Origin: Salisapilia sapeloensis
Lineage: Eukaryota; Oomycota; Peronosporomycetes; Peronosporales; Salisapiliaceae
Length of the DNA stretch: 30,735 bases
Direction: 5' to 3'
Assembly: GCA_023334545.1 (NCBI GenBank)
Contig: JAADVB010000220.1
Span: 1 to 30,735, forward strand
Shown: positions 18,604 to 30,474 of the stretch, one piece after another
Layout of the letters: each line of letters begins with the position of its first letter
How positions within the stretch are numbered: position 1 is the first letter of the stretch
The notes under the pieces: generated by a model
Told to the model about the DNA's origin: nothing
The model's input: the letters and a program-made list of their open reading frames with translations, nothing else
Database searches by the model: none
Position numbers and translations under genes: made by a program

Positions 18604-20754
18604 ATGGCGCCCAAGAGCAGTGCCAAGAAGGGCAAAAAAGGAGGCAATAATGCCAATGACGACGTCCAGAGAGAAGCGCCACTACAGGCAGTCGTCTTCG
18701 CCGACTCGTTCGCCGAAACCTTTCGCCCTATCACGCTCGAGCGACCAAAAGTCTTGCTACCGCTGAACAACGTGCCCATGCTCGAGTATACGCTGGAATT
18801 TCTCGCCTCTTCCGGCGTAGAAGAAGTTATTCTCTTCTGCTCCCACCATGCTGAACAGGTTGAAAAGTTTATCACAACCCAGTCTCAGGTTGCCCAGCGT
18901 CTGGCTGTCCAGTGCATCACGAGTCCAACCAGTCTGACGGCCGGTGATGCCCTTCGCGAGATCGATCGACAGCAGCTCATTCAGTCCAACCCGTTCATCT
19001 TAATGAGTGCGGATGTTGTGGCCAACGTAAACTTGGGCGAGGCCGTTCAGGAGCATAAGCAGCGGAAGAAGCAGGATCCGTCGTGCGTGATGACTTCGCT
19101 CTTCAAGGAGATCCAACCGAACTGTAACACTGGCATTCGTCCCTTGAACGACGATCTGGTGGTCGGGGTGAATCCAGATACTTCTCAGGTTGTATTCTAC
19201 GAAGACGACAGCACCAAGTCGAAGGTGTCTCTGGCCACCATCTTCCTGGAAGACCACGCGCAGGTGGCGCTCCGATCCGACCTCATGGACTGCTACATCG
19301 ATGTCTGCTCCACAGAGATTCTGCTGCAGTTCTCGGAGGACTTTGACTATCAAAACCTTCGCCAGGACTTTTACCATAACGAAGTGCAGAACTTTGAGCT
19401 CGGGAAAAAGTTTTTTGCCAAGATCCTCACCAAGGAGTTTGCTGCGCGCGTCATGGACCCTCGGACGTACACTGGCGTGTCAAGAGCCATCCTTCAGCGA
19501 TGGGTCTTTCCTCTCGTCCCAGACTCCAACTACCTCGGTCCGCACGAAACGAACTACGCTTACCACCGAGGCATGGTCTACAAGGACGACAACGTGACGC
19601 TCTCTCGTACCTGCAAGGCCGAGCAGGAGTGTGTCATTGGCGCATACACTGCGTGTGGAGACAACACGACCATCCGGAAGAGCACGATCGGCCGCAACTG
19701 CCGCATCGGGAACAACGTCCGGATCGATGGCAGCTTCATCTGGGACAATGTGGTTATCGAGGATGACGTCGTGATCGACAAGGCCATCATCTGCGACAAC
19801 GTACAGGTGAAGAAGGGGGCGGTGGTGAACGAAGGAAGCATCTTGAGCTTTAACACTGTATTGGGCGAGTCCTTTAGTCTACCTGCCTACTCCAAGGTCA
19901 CGACTGCCAGCGACGAAGACGACGATGCGTTCCTGTCGGATGAAGATAATAAGAAGCACGAGTCGAAGGAGGCGTGGGACGCGACGCAAGTGGGTGCAGA
20001 CGGTGTTGGCAGACTCTGGACTGTCGACGATGATGACATCCAGGTCGAGTCGGACAGTGAGGATGAAGATGAGGACCCAGTCGAAGTGGAACGGAAGAGG
20101 AAGCTCAAGCTCAAGGCTCTGCTCCCTGGCTCGGACGAAGTCGTGAAGCAAAAGCTGGAGATGTGGGACGACTGGGACTCTCTCAGCTCCTCCGACGACA
20201 ATGAGGGGCTGGAGGACTTTATCGAGCCCGCCGCTGAGCCTCCGTTCCACCAGATCGTCCGAGACATGGTCCGGTCAGGAGACCTTGAAGGCCACAATAT
20301 TGACGACTTGTTCGTGGACATCAAGGGCTTCAAGTTTGCTCAGAACAAGACTTTCAGCGACGTCTTAGAAGCCTTGCTCCCAGGTCTCCTGGACCTCGTG
20401 CCGGTGGATGACAGTCCGTCCAAGATGCATACGCTGGGCGTGATGCGACAGAAGCTAGAAAAGTGGAAGAGCGTTGTGCAAAAGTGTTTGGTCGGAGACG
20501 AAGAGCAGCGAGCGCTTGTCGAAATTTTAGAGTCGTACTGTTTGGAGCGTAGAGACACGTGGGGAGGACTGTTCCGATACCTGTTGCAGAGCATATACGA
20601 TTTAGAGTGGGTGGAGGAAGATGAGATCCTCGCGTGGTACGGCCAGAAGACGGACGCAGGTCAGGAGACGTTGGCGACGGACGCAAGTGTCGTGGAGTTC
20701 ATCGAGTGGCTAGAGCAGAGCGAAGAAGAGGACAGCGACGAGGACAGCGACTGA
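18604..20754 (+). CDS. EIF2B5: Translation initiation factor eIF2B, epsilon subunit
   Basis: A 716-aa single-exon protein, close to the human length (721). It is the catalytic guanine-nucleotide exchange subunit of eIF2B, which recharges eIF2 with GTP. A basic N-terminal tail (KSSAKKGKKGG) is followed by a nucleotidyltransferase-like fold from about 27 (LQAVVFADSFAETFRPITLE, then PKVLLPLNNVPMLEYTLEFL). Hexapeptide repeats of the left-handed beta helix lie at about 340-420 (CVIGAYTACGDNTTIRKSTI, then IGNNVRIDGSFIWDNVVIED). An acidic linker spans about 435-500, and the C-terminal W2/HEAT domain about 555-705 (ILESYCLERRDTWGGLFRYL; DEILAWYG), ending in an acidic tail EEEDSDEDSD. The ATG at 18604 precedes the conserved fold by the usual short extension. 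I see no convincing Inr upstream. Confidence 0.96.
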   Translation: MAPKSSAKKGKKGGNNANDDVQREAPLQAVVFADSFAETFRPITLERPKVLLPLNNVPMLEYTLEFLASSGVEEVILFCSHHAEQVEKFITTQSQVAQRLAVQCITSPTSLTAGDALREIDRQQLIQSNPFILMSADVVANVNLGEAVQEHKQRKKQDPSCVMTSLFKEIQPNCNTGIRPLNDDLVVGVNPDTSQVVFYEDDSTKSKVSLATIFLEDHAQVALRSDLMDCYIDVCSTEILLQFSEDFDYQNLRQDFYHNEVQNFELGKKFFAKILTKEFAARVMDPRTYTGVSRAILQRWVFPLVPDSNYLGPHETNYAYHRGMVYKDDNVTLSRTCKAEQECVIGAYTACGDNTTIRKSTIGRNCRIGNNVRIDGSFIWDNVVIEDDVVIDKAIICDNVQVKKGAVVNEGSILSFNTVLGESFSLPAYSKVTTASDEDDDAFLSDEDNKKHESKEAWDATQVGADGVGRLWTVDDDDIQVESDSEDEDEDPVEVERKRKLKLKALLPGSDEVVKQKLEMWDDWDSLSSSDDNEGLEDFIEPAAEPPFHQIVRDMVRSGDLEGHNIDDLFVDIKGFKFAQNKTFSDVLEALLPGLLDLVPVDDSPSKMHTLGVMRQKLEKWKSVVQKCLVGDEEQRALVEILESYCLERRDTWGGLFRYLLQSIYDLEWVEEDEILAWYGQKTDAGQETLATDASVVEFIEWLEQSEEEDSDEDSD

Positions 20755-21348
20755 TTCTGACGCGGTCCGACGCGGTCGCTCGATGCGTTGACACCCAGTA
20801 CGCAATGTCCGTTCTCATGCCTTTGTCCGTCCAACGTTTTTATACCTCAAAAGATGAGACTTGGCCTCTATGAAATCGTTTTCGTCTTTCGGTCGTTTTG
20901 CATATCATTTCGAGGCTAGCTCGTGACTGGCATTGCCGCGCGCTGATTCAAGATCTCATCCTTCAGTATACGGTGCAACTGGGCACAGATGAGGACCGAT
21001 CGGCGATAGGTCTGTCGACAGACGAGCCGTCCCGAGGTGCTAGAGCCCGGGATGTCCCAAGATTCCCTCGCTCGCGCCTCCTATACAGTTGGTCTGAAAT
21101 GCACCTAATCCAGTGGAACCTTTGACTCGTGCGCCACTCCGGCCTTTGCTTCCTCCTTGACAAGCTCTAGTGCGAAACGGAGCGTCGGCGGAAGAAATCT
21201 TGCCTCCTGTCCAAGCACCAAGCGTTTTCATTCCCACTTTTAACCGCCAATACACCCACCTCCAACTAGCTTTTGCAGCTCCAAGACCGAACTTGGCAGA
21301 ACGGCGTGATCTCGACAGCTGCCGCCACCTAACAGGATTAGCGAAACG
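20755..21348. other. Intergenic region
   Basis: About 600 bases after EIF2B5 and before the Inr-FPR element. No convincing coding frame is present: local open frames start with non-ATG codons and lack recognisable content. A second Inr-like motif, TTTTCATTCCCACTTTT, is present at about 21222-21238. Confidence 0.5.
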
Positions 21349-21364
21349 ACTCACTTTGCAATTT
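21349..21364 (+). promoter_or_regulatory. Inr-FPR core promoter element
   Basis: ACTCACTTTGCAATTT matches the oomycete Inr-FPR consensus GCTCATTYYNCAWTTT at 14 of 16 positions. It lies 15 bp before the first ATG (21380), the usual place for a transcription start in these organisms. It is the best promoter match in the window and a main reason for suggesting an oomycete. Confidence 0.6.
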
Positions 21365-21379
21365 CCCTCCACCAGCAGC

Positions 21380-22015
21380 ATGTACTGGTCCGCATCCCTC
21401 GCCCTTCGCACCGGGATCAACCAGCCAAAGGCAAAGCCAAACTATGGATCCATCCGGCCCAAATCCACCTCCGCCATACGGATCCCAGAAAGCATCCCGG
21501 AGCACCAGAGCGTATGCTACTACCTTCCGTTCCAGCACCGTAATTTACCTGCTCGTGAACACGACCCGCTCGTAGACAAGAACCCATCCAAACCGACATT
21601 CGACGGACTCAACGCGCACAAAAACATCGCGCTCACGGCCTCGGCCACCTTTAAACTACTCCTGCTTCAGCGAACGCGTAAGGAAGTGTCCGAAGCTACG
21701 ACCTTTGCAAACCAAGCCGTCGAGAGCGATGCACCGCAGCTTGCGTCCCCTAACAACTACTGGATGCAAGAACGGGAGCGACAGCGAGCTCGTGGCCAGA
21801 TCGCACCTGCGAGAGTGTGCACCTCAGTCCGCTCGACGAGCTCCGCTCAGGGCGTGCGATCCGGTCGATGGAGTGCCGTCACGATCATGTGCTCCGTCCC
21901 ACTCGCCTTTGTCGTCCTCTTCATCGTCCTCGTCATGATCGCCAACGGAGGCGACAACGAGGCCATCCCAGCCGTTGCCTTCAGCTCCAAGGCCCACCTG
22001 CGTGGAGCTCGATAA
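21380..22015 (+). CDS. Small single-pass membrane protein of unknown function
   Basis: A 211-aa frame from the first ATG after the Inr-FPR element; the open frame extends 70 codons upstream but only with a GTG start. Residues 165-188 form one hydrophobic helix (AVTIMCSVPLAFVVLFIVLV) near the C-terminus, preceded by a basic stretch (QERERQRARGQ) and followed by about 22 residues. With no signal peptide, a tail-anchored or type II-like topology is inferred. There is no known domain. An alternative model starts at ATG 21444 in another frame (MDPSGPNPPPPYGSQKASRS), then splices GTAATT (21540) to GCTTCAG (21670), phase 0, into this same frame. That gives 146 aa with a Pro-rich N-terminus. The C-terminal 114 residues are common to both models. 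Confidence 0.55.
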   Translation: MYWSASLALRTGINQPKAKPNYGSIRPKSTSAIRIPESIPEHQSVCYYLPFQHRNLPAREHDPLVDKNPSKPTFDGLNAHKNIALTASATFKLLLLQRTRKEVSEATTFANQAVESDAPQLASPNNYWMQERERQRARGQIAPARVCTSVRSTSSAQGVRSGRWSAVTIMCSVPLAFVVLFIVLVMIANGGDNEAIPAVAFSSKAHLRGAR

Positions 22016-22081
22016 TAGCTCCAGTCATATATTAGTAGACTACCACTTTAAACGAAATGAAACAAGCTTGTATGTAAGTCC

Positions 22082-24679
<2,598 letters not shown>

Positions 24680-24724
24680 TCAATCATGTCGACTCGTTTC
24701 TAGTTTATTCTCGTCTCCGTAGAT

Positions 24725-25250
24725 CTAATCCGAATCCTCATCGTCCTGCCTGAGACTCGCCCACGCGTTCTGGGTCTTCACACCAGACGCTTGCGGCACC
24801 TGCTTGCTCGTTAGCTTGGCGGTGCTGGCGTCTTTGCCAAGCGTCGGGAAAGCCTTTTCGCTTTCGAGATTCATCTTGCGAGAGCTGCGGTTGCGCTGCT
24901 CTTGCTCTTCCCACGTCTTGGCCACGGCCTCCTACTCATGCACCTGTCAATACTGTTCGTACACTCGTTATGGCTAGTAGACGTACCTTGGTAGATACTT
25001 CCTTGTACTTTTTCGGGTTCTTGGACCACTGGAAGGAGGCTTTCTGCTCCTCCTCCTTTGCCGACGTATTCAGATCGGCCACCGCTCGGACCGGTTTCGT
25101 CGGGGCAGCGCTGGCTGCCGCAGCAGCGGGCGTGGTGTTGCTGGCAGCTTGCGCCATCACCGTGGCGTTGGCATTGAGACTCTTGGGTCCCTTCTTCTTC
25201 TTCTTCTTGAACAACGAGTTCAGCTTTGCTGTGTCATCTCCGGTAGACAT
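24725..25250 (-). CDS. CDV3-like small basic protein (two exons)
   Basis: Exons 25250-24987 and 24931-24725, joined across a 55-bp intron (GTACGT..GAGTAG, phase 0), encode 156 aa. The layout resembles animal CDV3: a short N-terminus with a lysine run (AKLNSLFKKKKKKGPKSL), an Ala-rich spacer, a conserved middle with a tryptophan (KASFQWSKNPKKYKEVSTK), a FPTLG motif comparable to FPSL in CDV3, and a short C-terminal NAWASLRQ. CDV3 has no established biochemical activity. The resemblance is from motif order only, so the name is tentative; the exon structure itself is well supported. It converges with the TTLL9-like gene 45 bp away. Confidence 0.7.
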
Positions 25251-25669
25251 AAGATCACTCGTCGCGAGATTCCAATAACTTTCGCCTCCCGATCTGACGT
25301 TGTGTATGCCATACGTTCACCAAGCTAAATTTCTAGAACCAAGATTCGCCAATCAAAGACACACAAAAAGAATGAAAATTTCATGATCTGTCGGTTGCTA
25401 ACGCTTCCGGTCCGGCATATACAGGCTATTGACAAGGTCCATCACTGCATAAAGAGAAGCATGTAGCGTCTGTATAGACGCATAGTAGCTATATGCGTCT
25501 ACTCTAATACGGCAATACACATTTGGAGCAACTAAAGACATATATTAAAAGATCTTTGCCACTTTAATCAGATAACAGGGAGTTACCACTAGGATGTTCG
25601 TAACGGTTAGATGTGTCAGTGAGACCAGCCTTCCGGAGCTCATAGTTAAATCGGTAGCTACTGAAGACA
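25251..25669. other. Divergent intergenic region (CDV3-like / MYND gene)
   Basis: About 420 bases serving both starts. A short direct duplication, GTCTGTATAGACGCATAGTAGC..ATATGCGTCTAC around 25468-25502, contains GACGCATA and its inverse TATGCGTC. GCTCATAGTTAAAT near 25638 is a weak Inr-FPR-like match 30 bp before the ATG at 25670. No coding frame is seen. Confidence 0.4.
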
Positions 25670-26797
25670 ATGATCGGTATCGTAGCAACGAAAAGTTGTT
25701 TATCTTGTAACACGCAAGGGGCCAAGAACCGATGTGGCGGGTGCAAAAGCGTCTACTTTTGTGATCGAGAGTGCCAGAAGAAGAGCTGGGGAGCTCACCG
25801 GCCTCAATGTATCGCCATCTCGTCCCAGGTATCCACTCCCGAGGTGCAAGAGAGGATACCTGACACCCACGAAGAGTCTCCTCCGACGGATCAAACAGCC
25901 ACGCGTCGCAATCGTCGAAAACACAAAAAGAAGCGCAAAGGACGCAGCAAGTCTCTTCCGAACGCGCCAAACGAAGCGCTCGGCGGTCGGCTCAAAGACC
26001 GGTCATCTTCGCTGCATGTCGACAAGCACGTCATGTGGGGCGACATTTCCATCAGGGAGTTCAACCGTTTTCCAGGAGGTGGAGGTGCCGTCCCTTACGA
26101 TGGAACGTGGGCACTAGGTCTTGGAGAGCCCCTTCAGGATCTCCAAGTGGGCAGTGTCTTGGACTATGAAGAGCACAAGAACCAGGAGCTGGAGCATCGC
26201 ATCAAGCTCCTCCCAAAGAAGCTCAGGAGCAGCGTCCACTCACTCGAGACTCGTCAGTTCGATTATCGTAAAGGAGCCAACAACCCTCTCTTCTCGAGAC
26301 TGGACGAGCGTGAGCGTCGTCAAGTCTTCTCGGAGGAGGAGACGTCACCTCCTTCTTCCCCAGAGCTCCATCCTCTAGAAATGGAGGAGGATCATCCAGA
26401 CTTTGCCTGTCTCTCGAGTGAGCAACAGGAGGAGTTTGCTCGGATACGAGAGTCGAGGGAGGAAGGGTGTGGGTGTTCCTGCGGAGAGCTCGTGAAGCGT
26501 GTCGGTCGGATGAACGTCAAGAAGCTGCATCACTTCCTCGAATCCAGAGGCGTCGAGATCGACAACCACGCCAAGCCGCAGCTTTTAGCGAGAGCCAAGG
26601 CCATCGCGATGGACGAGCAGAACTGCACCAACTCGGACGAGTGCGCGTGTCGTCAGAACGGCGTCGAGTGCCACGCGAGCGTCTGCTCCGGATGTGGCGA
26701 CAACTGCGAGAATCCGCTCAAGGCGTACTCGTACCATCGATCGCAAGTGGACCAGTACCGTCAACGTATCCTAACTGAATGCAATCACGTTCCGTAA
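25670..26797 (+). CDS. MYND zinc finger protein with CSRNP-like Cys-rich region
   Basis: A 375-aa single-exon protein. Residues 10-47 form a complete MYND finger: C10, C13, C22, C25, C31, C35, H43, C47 (CGGCKSVYFCDRECQKKSWG). A basic stretch follows (RRNRRKHKKKRKGRSKS), a likely nuclear signal. At about 120-165 is HVMWGDISIREFNRFPGGGG and then SVLDYEEH. The C-terminal third has GCGCSCGEL and a second Cys cluster (NCTNSDECACRQNGVECHAS, CSGCGDNCENP). The WGDISIREF block plus this Cys cluster resembles the N-terminal domain of metazoan cysteine/serine-rich nuclear proteins (CSRNP, transcriptional regulators). MYND fingers bind Pro-rich partners. A nuclear regulatory role is inferred; target and partners are unknown. 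The start is the first ATG, eight codons before the first zinc ligand. Confidence 0.8.
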   Translation: MIGIVATKSCLSCNTQGAKNRCGGCKSVYFCDRECQKKSWGAHRPQCIAISSQVSTPEVQERIPDTHEESPPTDQTATRRNRRKHKKKRKGRSKSLPNAPNEALGGRLKDRSSSLHVDKHVMWGDISIREFNRFPGGGGAVPYDGTWALGLGEPLQDLQVGSVLDYEEHKNQELEHRIKLLPKKLRSSVHSLETRQFDYRKGANNPLFSRLDERERRQVFSEEETSPPSSPELHPLEMEEDHPDFACLSSEQQEEFARIRESREEGCGCSCGELVKRVGRMNVKKLHHFLESRGVEIDNHAKPQLLARAKAIAMDEQNCTNSDECACRQNGVECHASVCSGCGDNCENPLKAYSYHRSQVDQYRQRILTECNHVP

Positions 26798-26846
26798 TGT
26801 CAAAAGAAAAAAACTCCATTTTGCATGTCCATTAGACCCTACGCAA

Positions 26847-28649
26847 TCATCGACGTCGAGAGAAGATGCCGCCAGACGAAGGCTTCTTCACACGACGCTT
26901 GTACACGGCAATCTTATCGTCCACGCGGATGCCCCACTGGAGATGGTCTGCCTGCACGGCCGAACGCAAGAAGGCATTCAGCTTTTCCGATCGGTCGCCC
27001 ACTACAGACTGAGAAAAGTTGCCTAGGATCTGTCGGTGCGGAAGTTCCGGAATATCTCGGCGTCGGACACCGCTTTCCTTGTGGAGACGGTCACACAGAG
27101 AGCGGAAGGTCGAGTAGCGTTTCCAGCAATAGACAGTTCCGTAGTTGCTCGTCTGGACCTCCAGCTTGTACTGGATGAACTTCTTGCCCGTCCGATGGAC
27201 GACGCGGCTGTCCACGATCCTGGCTGCTACGAGCTTGATCTCGTCCGGAATCGGACGCTGTGGGTCCTCTACGATAGCCTTCTCTTCCTCCTCTTCCTGG
27301 TGCACCTGCACCTGTGGGATCTGGACGAACGCCATGTTTTCCTCTCCATCCGTACCACCGAGTTCTGTCTTGACAGCGTAGCAGCCGACGTGAGGGTCCA
27401 GTCCGACCACTTCGCCCACGCCGAAGGGTGTGTCAACGACTGTTCTAGGAGACAAGATGCGGTCGTCGTCCAGATTAATGTCGTCGGGACGCACCTCGAT
27501 GGACAGACCGCCCATCTCCTTCTCCAGCTTGACCATGTACGTCTCCCTTTCCTTGTCATAGTACTCGACTCGTCCAGCTCCATGTCGACGAACAATCACA
27601 GGAACGTTCTTCGACAAAGACTGTTCGTACTTTTCAGCCTTGATCGCCTCCAGCTCCCTCCGTCTCCGCTCTTCTTTTTCACGCTGACGACGCTCCTCCT
27701 TCTCACGCTCCAGTCGCTCCTGCTCCTCCTGCTCTAACCTCCTCTGCTCCTCCTCTGCCCGACGCTTTCGCTCGATGGCCTCTGCTTCCCTCTGACGCTC
27801 CTCTTCCTCCTGTCTCAACCGCTCCTCCTCTTCCTTACGCTCCCGCTCTTCCTCTTCCAGCCGCAGTCTCTCCTTTTCTGCCTCCTCCTCACGCTGGCGC
27901 TCTTCCTCTTCCAAGCGCTTACGCTCCTCCTCCTCTTCCTCCTGACGCTGCTTTTCAATTGCAGCAAGACGAAGAGCCTCCTCTTCTTCCTCCTCCTTCC
28001 GCTTCTTCTCCTCTGCCTCCAGACGCAAGCGCTCTTCTTCCTGACGCTGTTGCTCCAGCTCCTCGGCTTCCTTTCTCAACCTGTCCTCTTCTTCCTTGGC
28101 AGCAGCCTCAGCCGCCAAGCGAGCGCGCAGCTCTTCTTCCTCCTTGCGCTCTCTTTCGATCTGCTCTCGACGGAGACGCTTGGATTCCTCGACGCGAGCC
28201 TCGTACTCTGCATCCTCCTTTTCCTTCTGAATACGCTCTTCATCCGATAGATCGTTCAGCTTCTCGGCCTCCTTCTTCTCCGTGTGCTCCTTTGCTAGTT
28301 CCACGACGTACTCCATGCCATACTGCAATCATACATGAGTATATAGTGGAATTAAAAGCCGATTAAAGACACGTACCCTCTCTTTCAGACGACGGACGGC
28401 AAAGGCTCGACCGAGACTTTGGATCTTTGTAGCCTTTGTGTGCACAAACTCCATCGTCTTGGGTCGGTGGAGGTACCAGAACTTGACTGCAGCCTTGGAG
28501 CTCATGATCGTCTCCAGATCCAACGGACGTAGCTGCGTCTCGTCCGACTGCATGCTCTTGTGCACGGCTTCATCTCGGTGGAGCGCCTCGTGGTCCGTCA
28601 GGACGGTGGACTCCCGCCCGTCCGACGGCTTGTAGTACGAAGAGTACAT
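26847..28649 (-). CDS. IQ / coiled-coil / PX-domain protein (two exons)
   Basis: Exons 28649-28377 and 28322-26847, joined across a 54-bp intron (GTACGT..TTGCAG, phase 0), encode 582 aa. The second exon alone would begin with TTG, so the first exon with the ATG is needed. Order: an N-terminal segment with an IQ-like motif (TKIQSLGRAFAVRRLKE) at about 74-90, for calmodulin-like light chains; a very regular Glu/Arg helix of about 220 residues (EEEERQREAEAIERKRRAEE), probably a single alpha helix or coiled coil. Next is a duplicated small beta module (VIVRRHGAGRVEYYDKERET and VVDTPFGVGEVVGLDPHVG). A C-terminal PX domain (about 450-570) carries YCWKRYSTFRSLCDRLHKES and IPELPHRQILGNFS. PX domains bind phosphoinositides, so an endosomal or membrane-tethering role is inferred. 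It ends in a basic tail (RRVKKPSSGG). Confidence 0.85.
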
Positions 28650-29016
28650 GCTTATTCAATCTACGTGCGCGACGCAGGATCGATCGCCAAGTGACCTCCA
28701 GCTCACGAAGGGGAGGACGCGTCGTGCTACCGGAACTGGCACTTTGGACCAGACCTGGATTCTATACTTTACGCAAGTCAAACGGGACACTAAATTGTGG
28801 CGATCTCACGATGTCCGGCTTTTGTGATTCGTCAAAACGTATCCAATCACGTTACACACTCCTTCCGACCTTGCCGCGTCTCTGTAGGATTGTCGGAACG
28901 AGAGAACTGTATGGGATGCAAGCAGATATTGTCAGAGTAGCCATCGTGGTGCTCTATTTTTGTCTACTGGCAAACATCTATTCCTAGGACTCGCTGCATT
29001 CAAGCAATCAGGTACC
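28650..29016. promoter_or_regulatory. Divergent promoter region (PX gene / adenylate kinase)
   Basis: 367 bases between the two ATGs. The adenylate-kinase frame is open back to about 28960 but only with a TTG start. CTGCATTCAAGCAATC, about 20 bases before the ATG at 29017, is a weak Inr-like candidate. No other gene is seen. Confidence 0.4.
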
Positions 29017-30474
29017 ATGATCCAGCTCATGCTCGCCGGACCACCTGGGGCCGGGAAGACAAGCATCGCACAAGAACTTTGCCTCCGACTCGGACTCGAC
29101 CACGTCGCGACGGGAGATTTGCTACGGAGCCACATGACTTCTCGATCGAAACTTGGACAGATCGCTCGGCAATGTATCAAGCAGAGCAAACTCGTGCCGG
29201 ATAACGTCGTCGTCGACATGGTGGCTGACAAAGTACGACAATGCACGGCGTCAGGGTATGTGCTCGATGCGTTTCCTCGAACACCAGAACAAGTCCGTGT
29301 CTTGGAGGCGAGAAGCATTGTCCCAACTACAGTAGTAATCCTGAATCTATCCGAAGCAGAATGTGTAGCGCGAATTACTGGTCGCCGTTTCGATCGAACT
29401 ACAGACGCCATATACCACCTTCCGCAGCATATGCCGGATGACCAGATCATACAATCGCGCCTGTATCGTCGCAATGATGATCGAGCTGACCGACTACCAC
29501 CTCGTTTCACAGCCTATCGGTCGTACGGAAAGCAAACCATTACCATGTTTAAAAGCGTTGCTCACGTCGTCAATGCCAGTGGCAGTATCGAAGAAGTCGT
29601 TGGCCGAGTGCTAGAGATTGTTGATCCGCGTCGTGAATTTTCTGCTACAAACCAAGCATCCTTCCAAAATCCTGCTGGTCCATCGACGGAAAGCAGAATA
29701 AAAGCGTCATCTACTCACGCAAAGGCTAGACCATTCCCATACACTATTCGTGAAGAGCCTGAGGACGATATGGACTCTCAGACGGAAGACTGGCCGAACC
29801 AAAGCACCGGCCTCGATAAAGAAAAGTCGGGAGATAAAGATGTATATCCTGCTACAAGCACGACGTCCCCACACAAGGCTACTCGCAAAACTGACCAATC
29901 AAACTTAAAAGATGCGGAAACCCACTCGAACACGTTTGCAAGAGTGCACGACAACAACACTCCCGTCGACATGAGACGTGAACCGAGCGTACCGCAAGAG
30001 GAGCAAAAGATATCCGATTCGGAAAACCATTATCTCGAGTCCAAACCCGAAAAGGAGCTTATCACGGCGCCAACGGACGCGGATGCAGCCTACGCGATAT
30101 TCAAGGAAATGCTCTTGGACGGCTTTGAAGTGACCAAACATGGACGTCGTGGCCGACCGCACAGTCGTATGATCTTCACCGACTTGGAATTCAAGCGTAT
30201 ATTTTGGCAGAAACCGAGTCGAGATCACCGTACGAAGAAGGCGCGGATGGACCAAAGCATGGTGCTTCCAGCCATGGTCCAAGTGCTGAGAGGAATGAAA
30301 ACGGAAGTGCTAAAACGGTCAGGTAACATTGCAAAGTACGACCGCTACTTGTCTCTCATCGGGGACGATCGGACATTGGACATGGAGTTTCCGACAGAGG
30401 AGAGATGCGAAGAGATGCTCGTCGGCTTCGAGCGGTTGCTTCTCGACCTCCAATCTCGGCAGCAACATTACTAA
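29017..30474 (+). CDS. Adenylate kinase with long C-terminal extension and PH-like domain
   Basis: A 485-aa protein from the first ATG (MIQLMLAGPPGAGKTSIAQE). The kinase domain (about 1-205) has the P-loop GPPGAGKT at 8-15, the NMP-binding TGDLLRSHM, DAFPRTPEQ (normally DGFPRT), and a long-type LID beginning GRRFDRTTDAIYHLP, followed by SRLYRRNDD. It interconverts ATP+AMP and 2 ADP. A disordered, charged linker of about 140 residues follows. A C-terminal domain (about 345-480) carries FEVTKHGRRGRPHSRMIFTD and later MVLPAMVQVLRG, resembling the KxGxxGxPHxR strand of PH domains such as that of phospholipase C. Kinase plus PH is unusual; membrane or cytoskeletal targeting is inferred. The first step of the PH resemblance is a pattern match only. 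Confidence 0.85.
   Translation: MIQLMLAGPPGAGKTSIAQELCLRLGLDHVATGDLLRSHMTSRSKLGQIARQCIKQSKLVPDNVVVDMVADKVRQCTASGYVLDAFPRTPEQVRVLEARSIVPTTVVILNLSEAECVARITGRRFDRTTDAIYHLPQHMPDDQIIQSRLYRRNDDRADRLPPRFTAYRSYGKQTITMFKSVAHVVNASGSIEEVVGRVLEIVDPRREFSATNQASFQNPAGPSTESRIKASSTHAKARPFPYTIREEPEDDMDSQTEDWPNQSTGLDKEKSGDKDVYPATSTTSPHKATRKTDQSNLKDAETHSNTFARVHDNNTPVDMRREPSVPQEEQKISDSENHYLESKPEKELITAPTDADAAYAIFKEMLLDGFEVTKHGRRGRPHSRMIFTDLEFKRIFWQKPSRDHRTKKARMDQSMVLPAMVQVLRGMKTEVLKRSGNIAKYDRYLSLIGDDRTLDMEFPTEERCEEMLVGFERLLLDLQSRQQHY

Noticed and set aside
21040-21420. 126-codon minus-strand frame overlapping the membrane-protein gene
   Set aside because: It starts with TTG and is antisense to the frame supported by the Inr-FPR element.
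27036-27737. 233-codon plus-strand frame inside the PX gene
   Set aside because: It is antisense to well-defined PX and coiled-coil coding sequence, starts over the conserved PX codons and has no domain.
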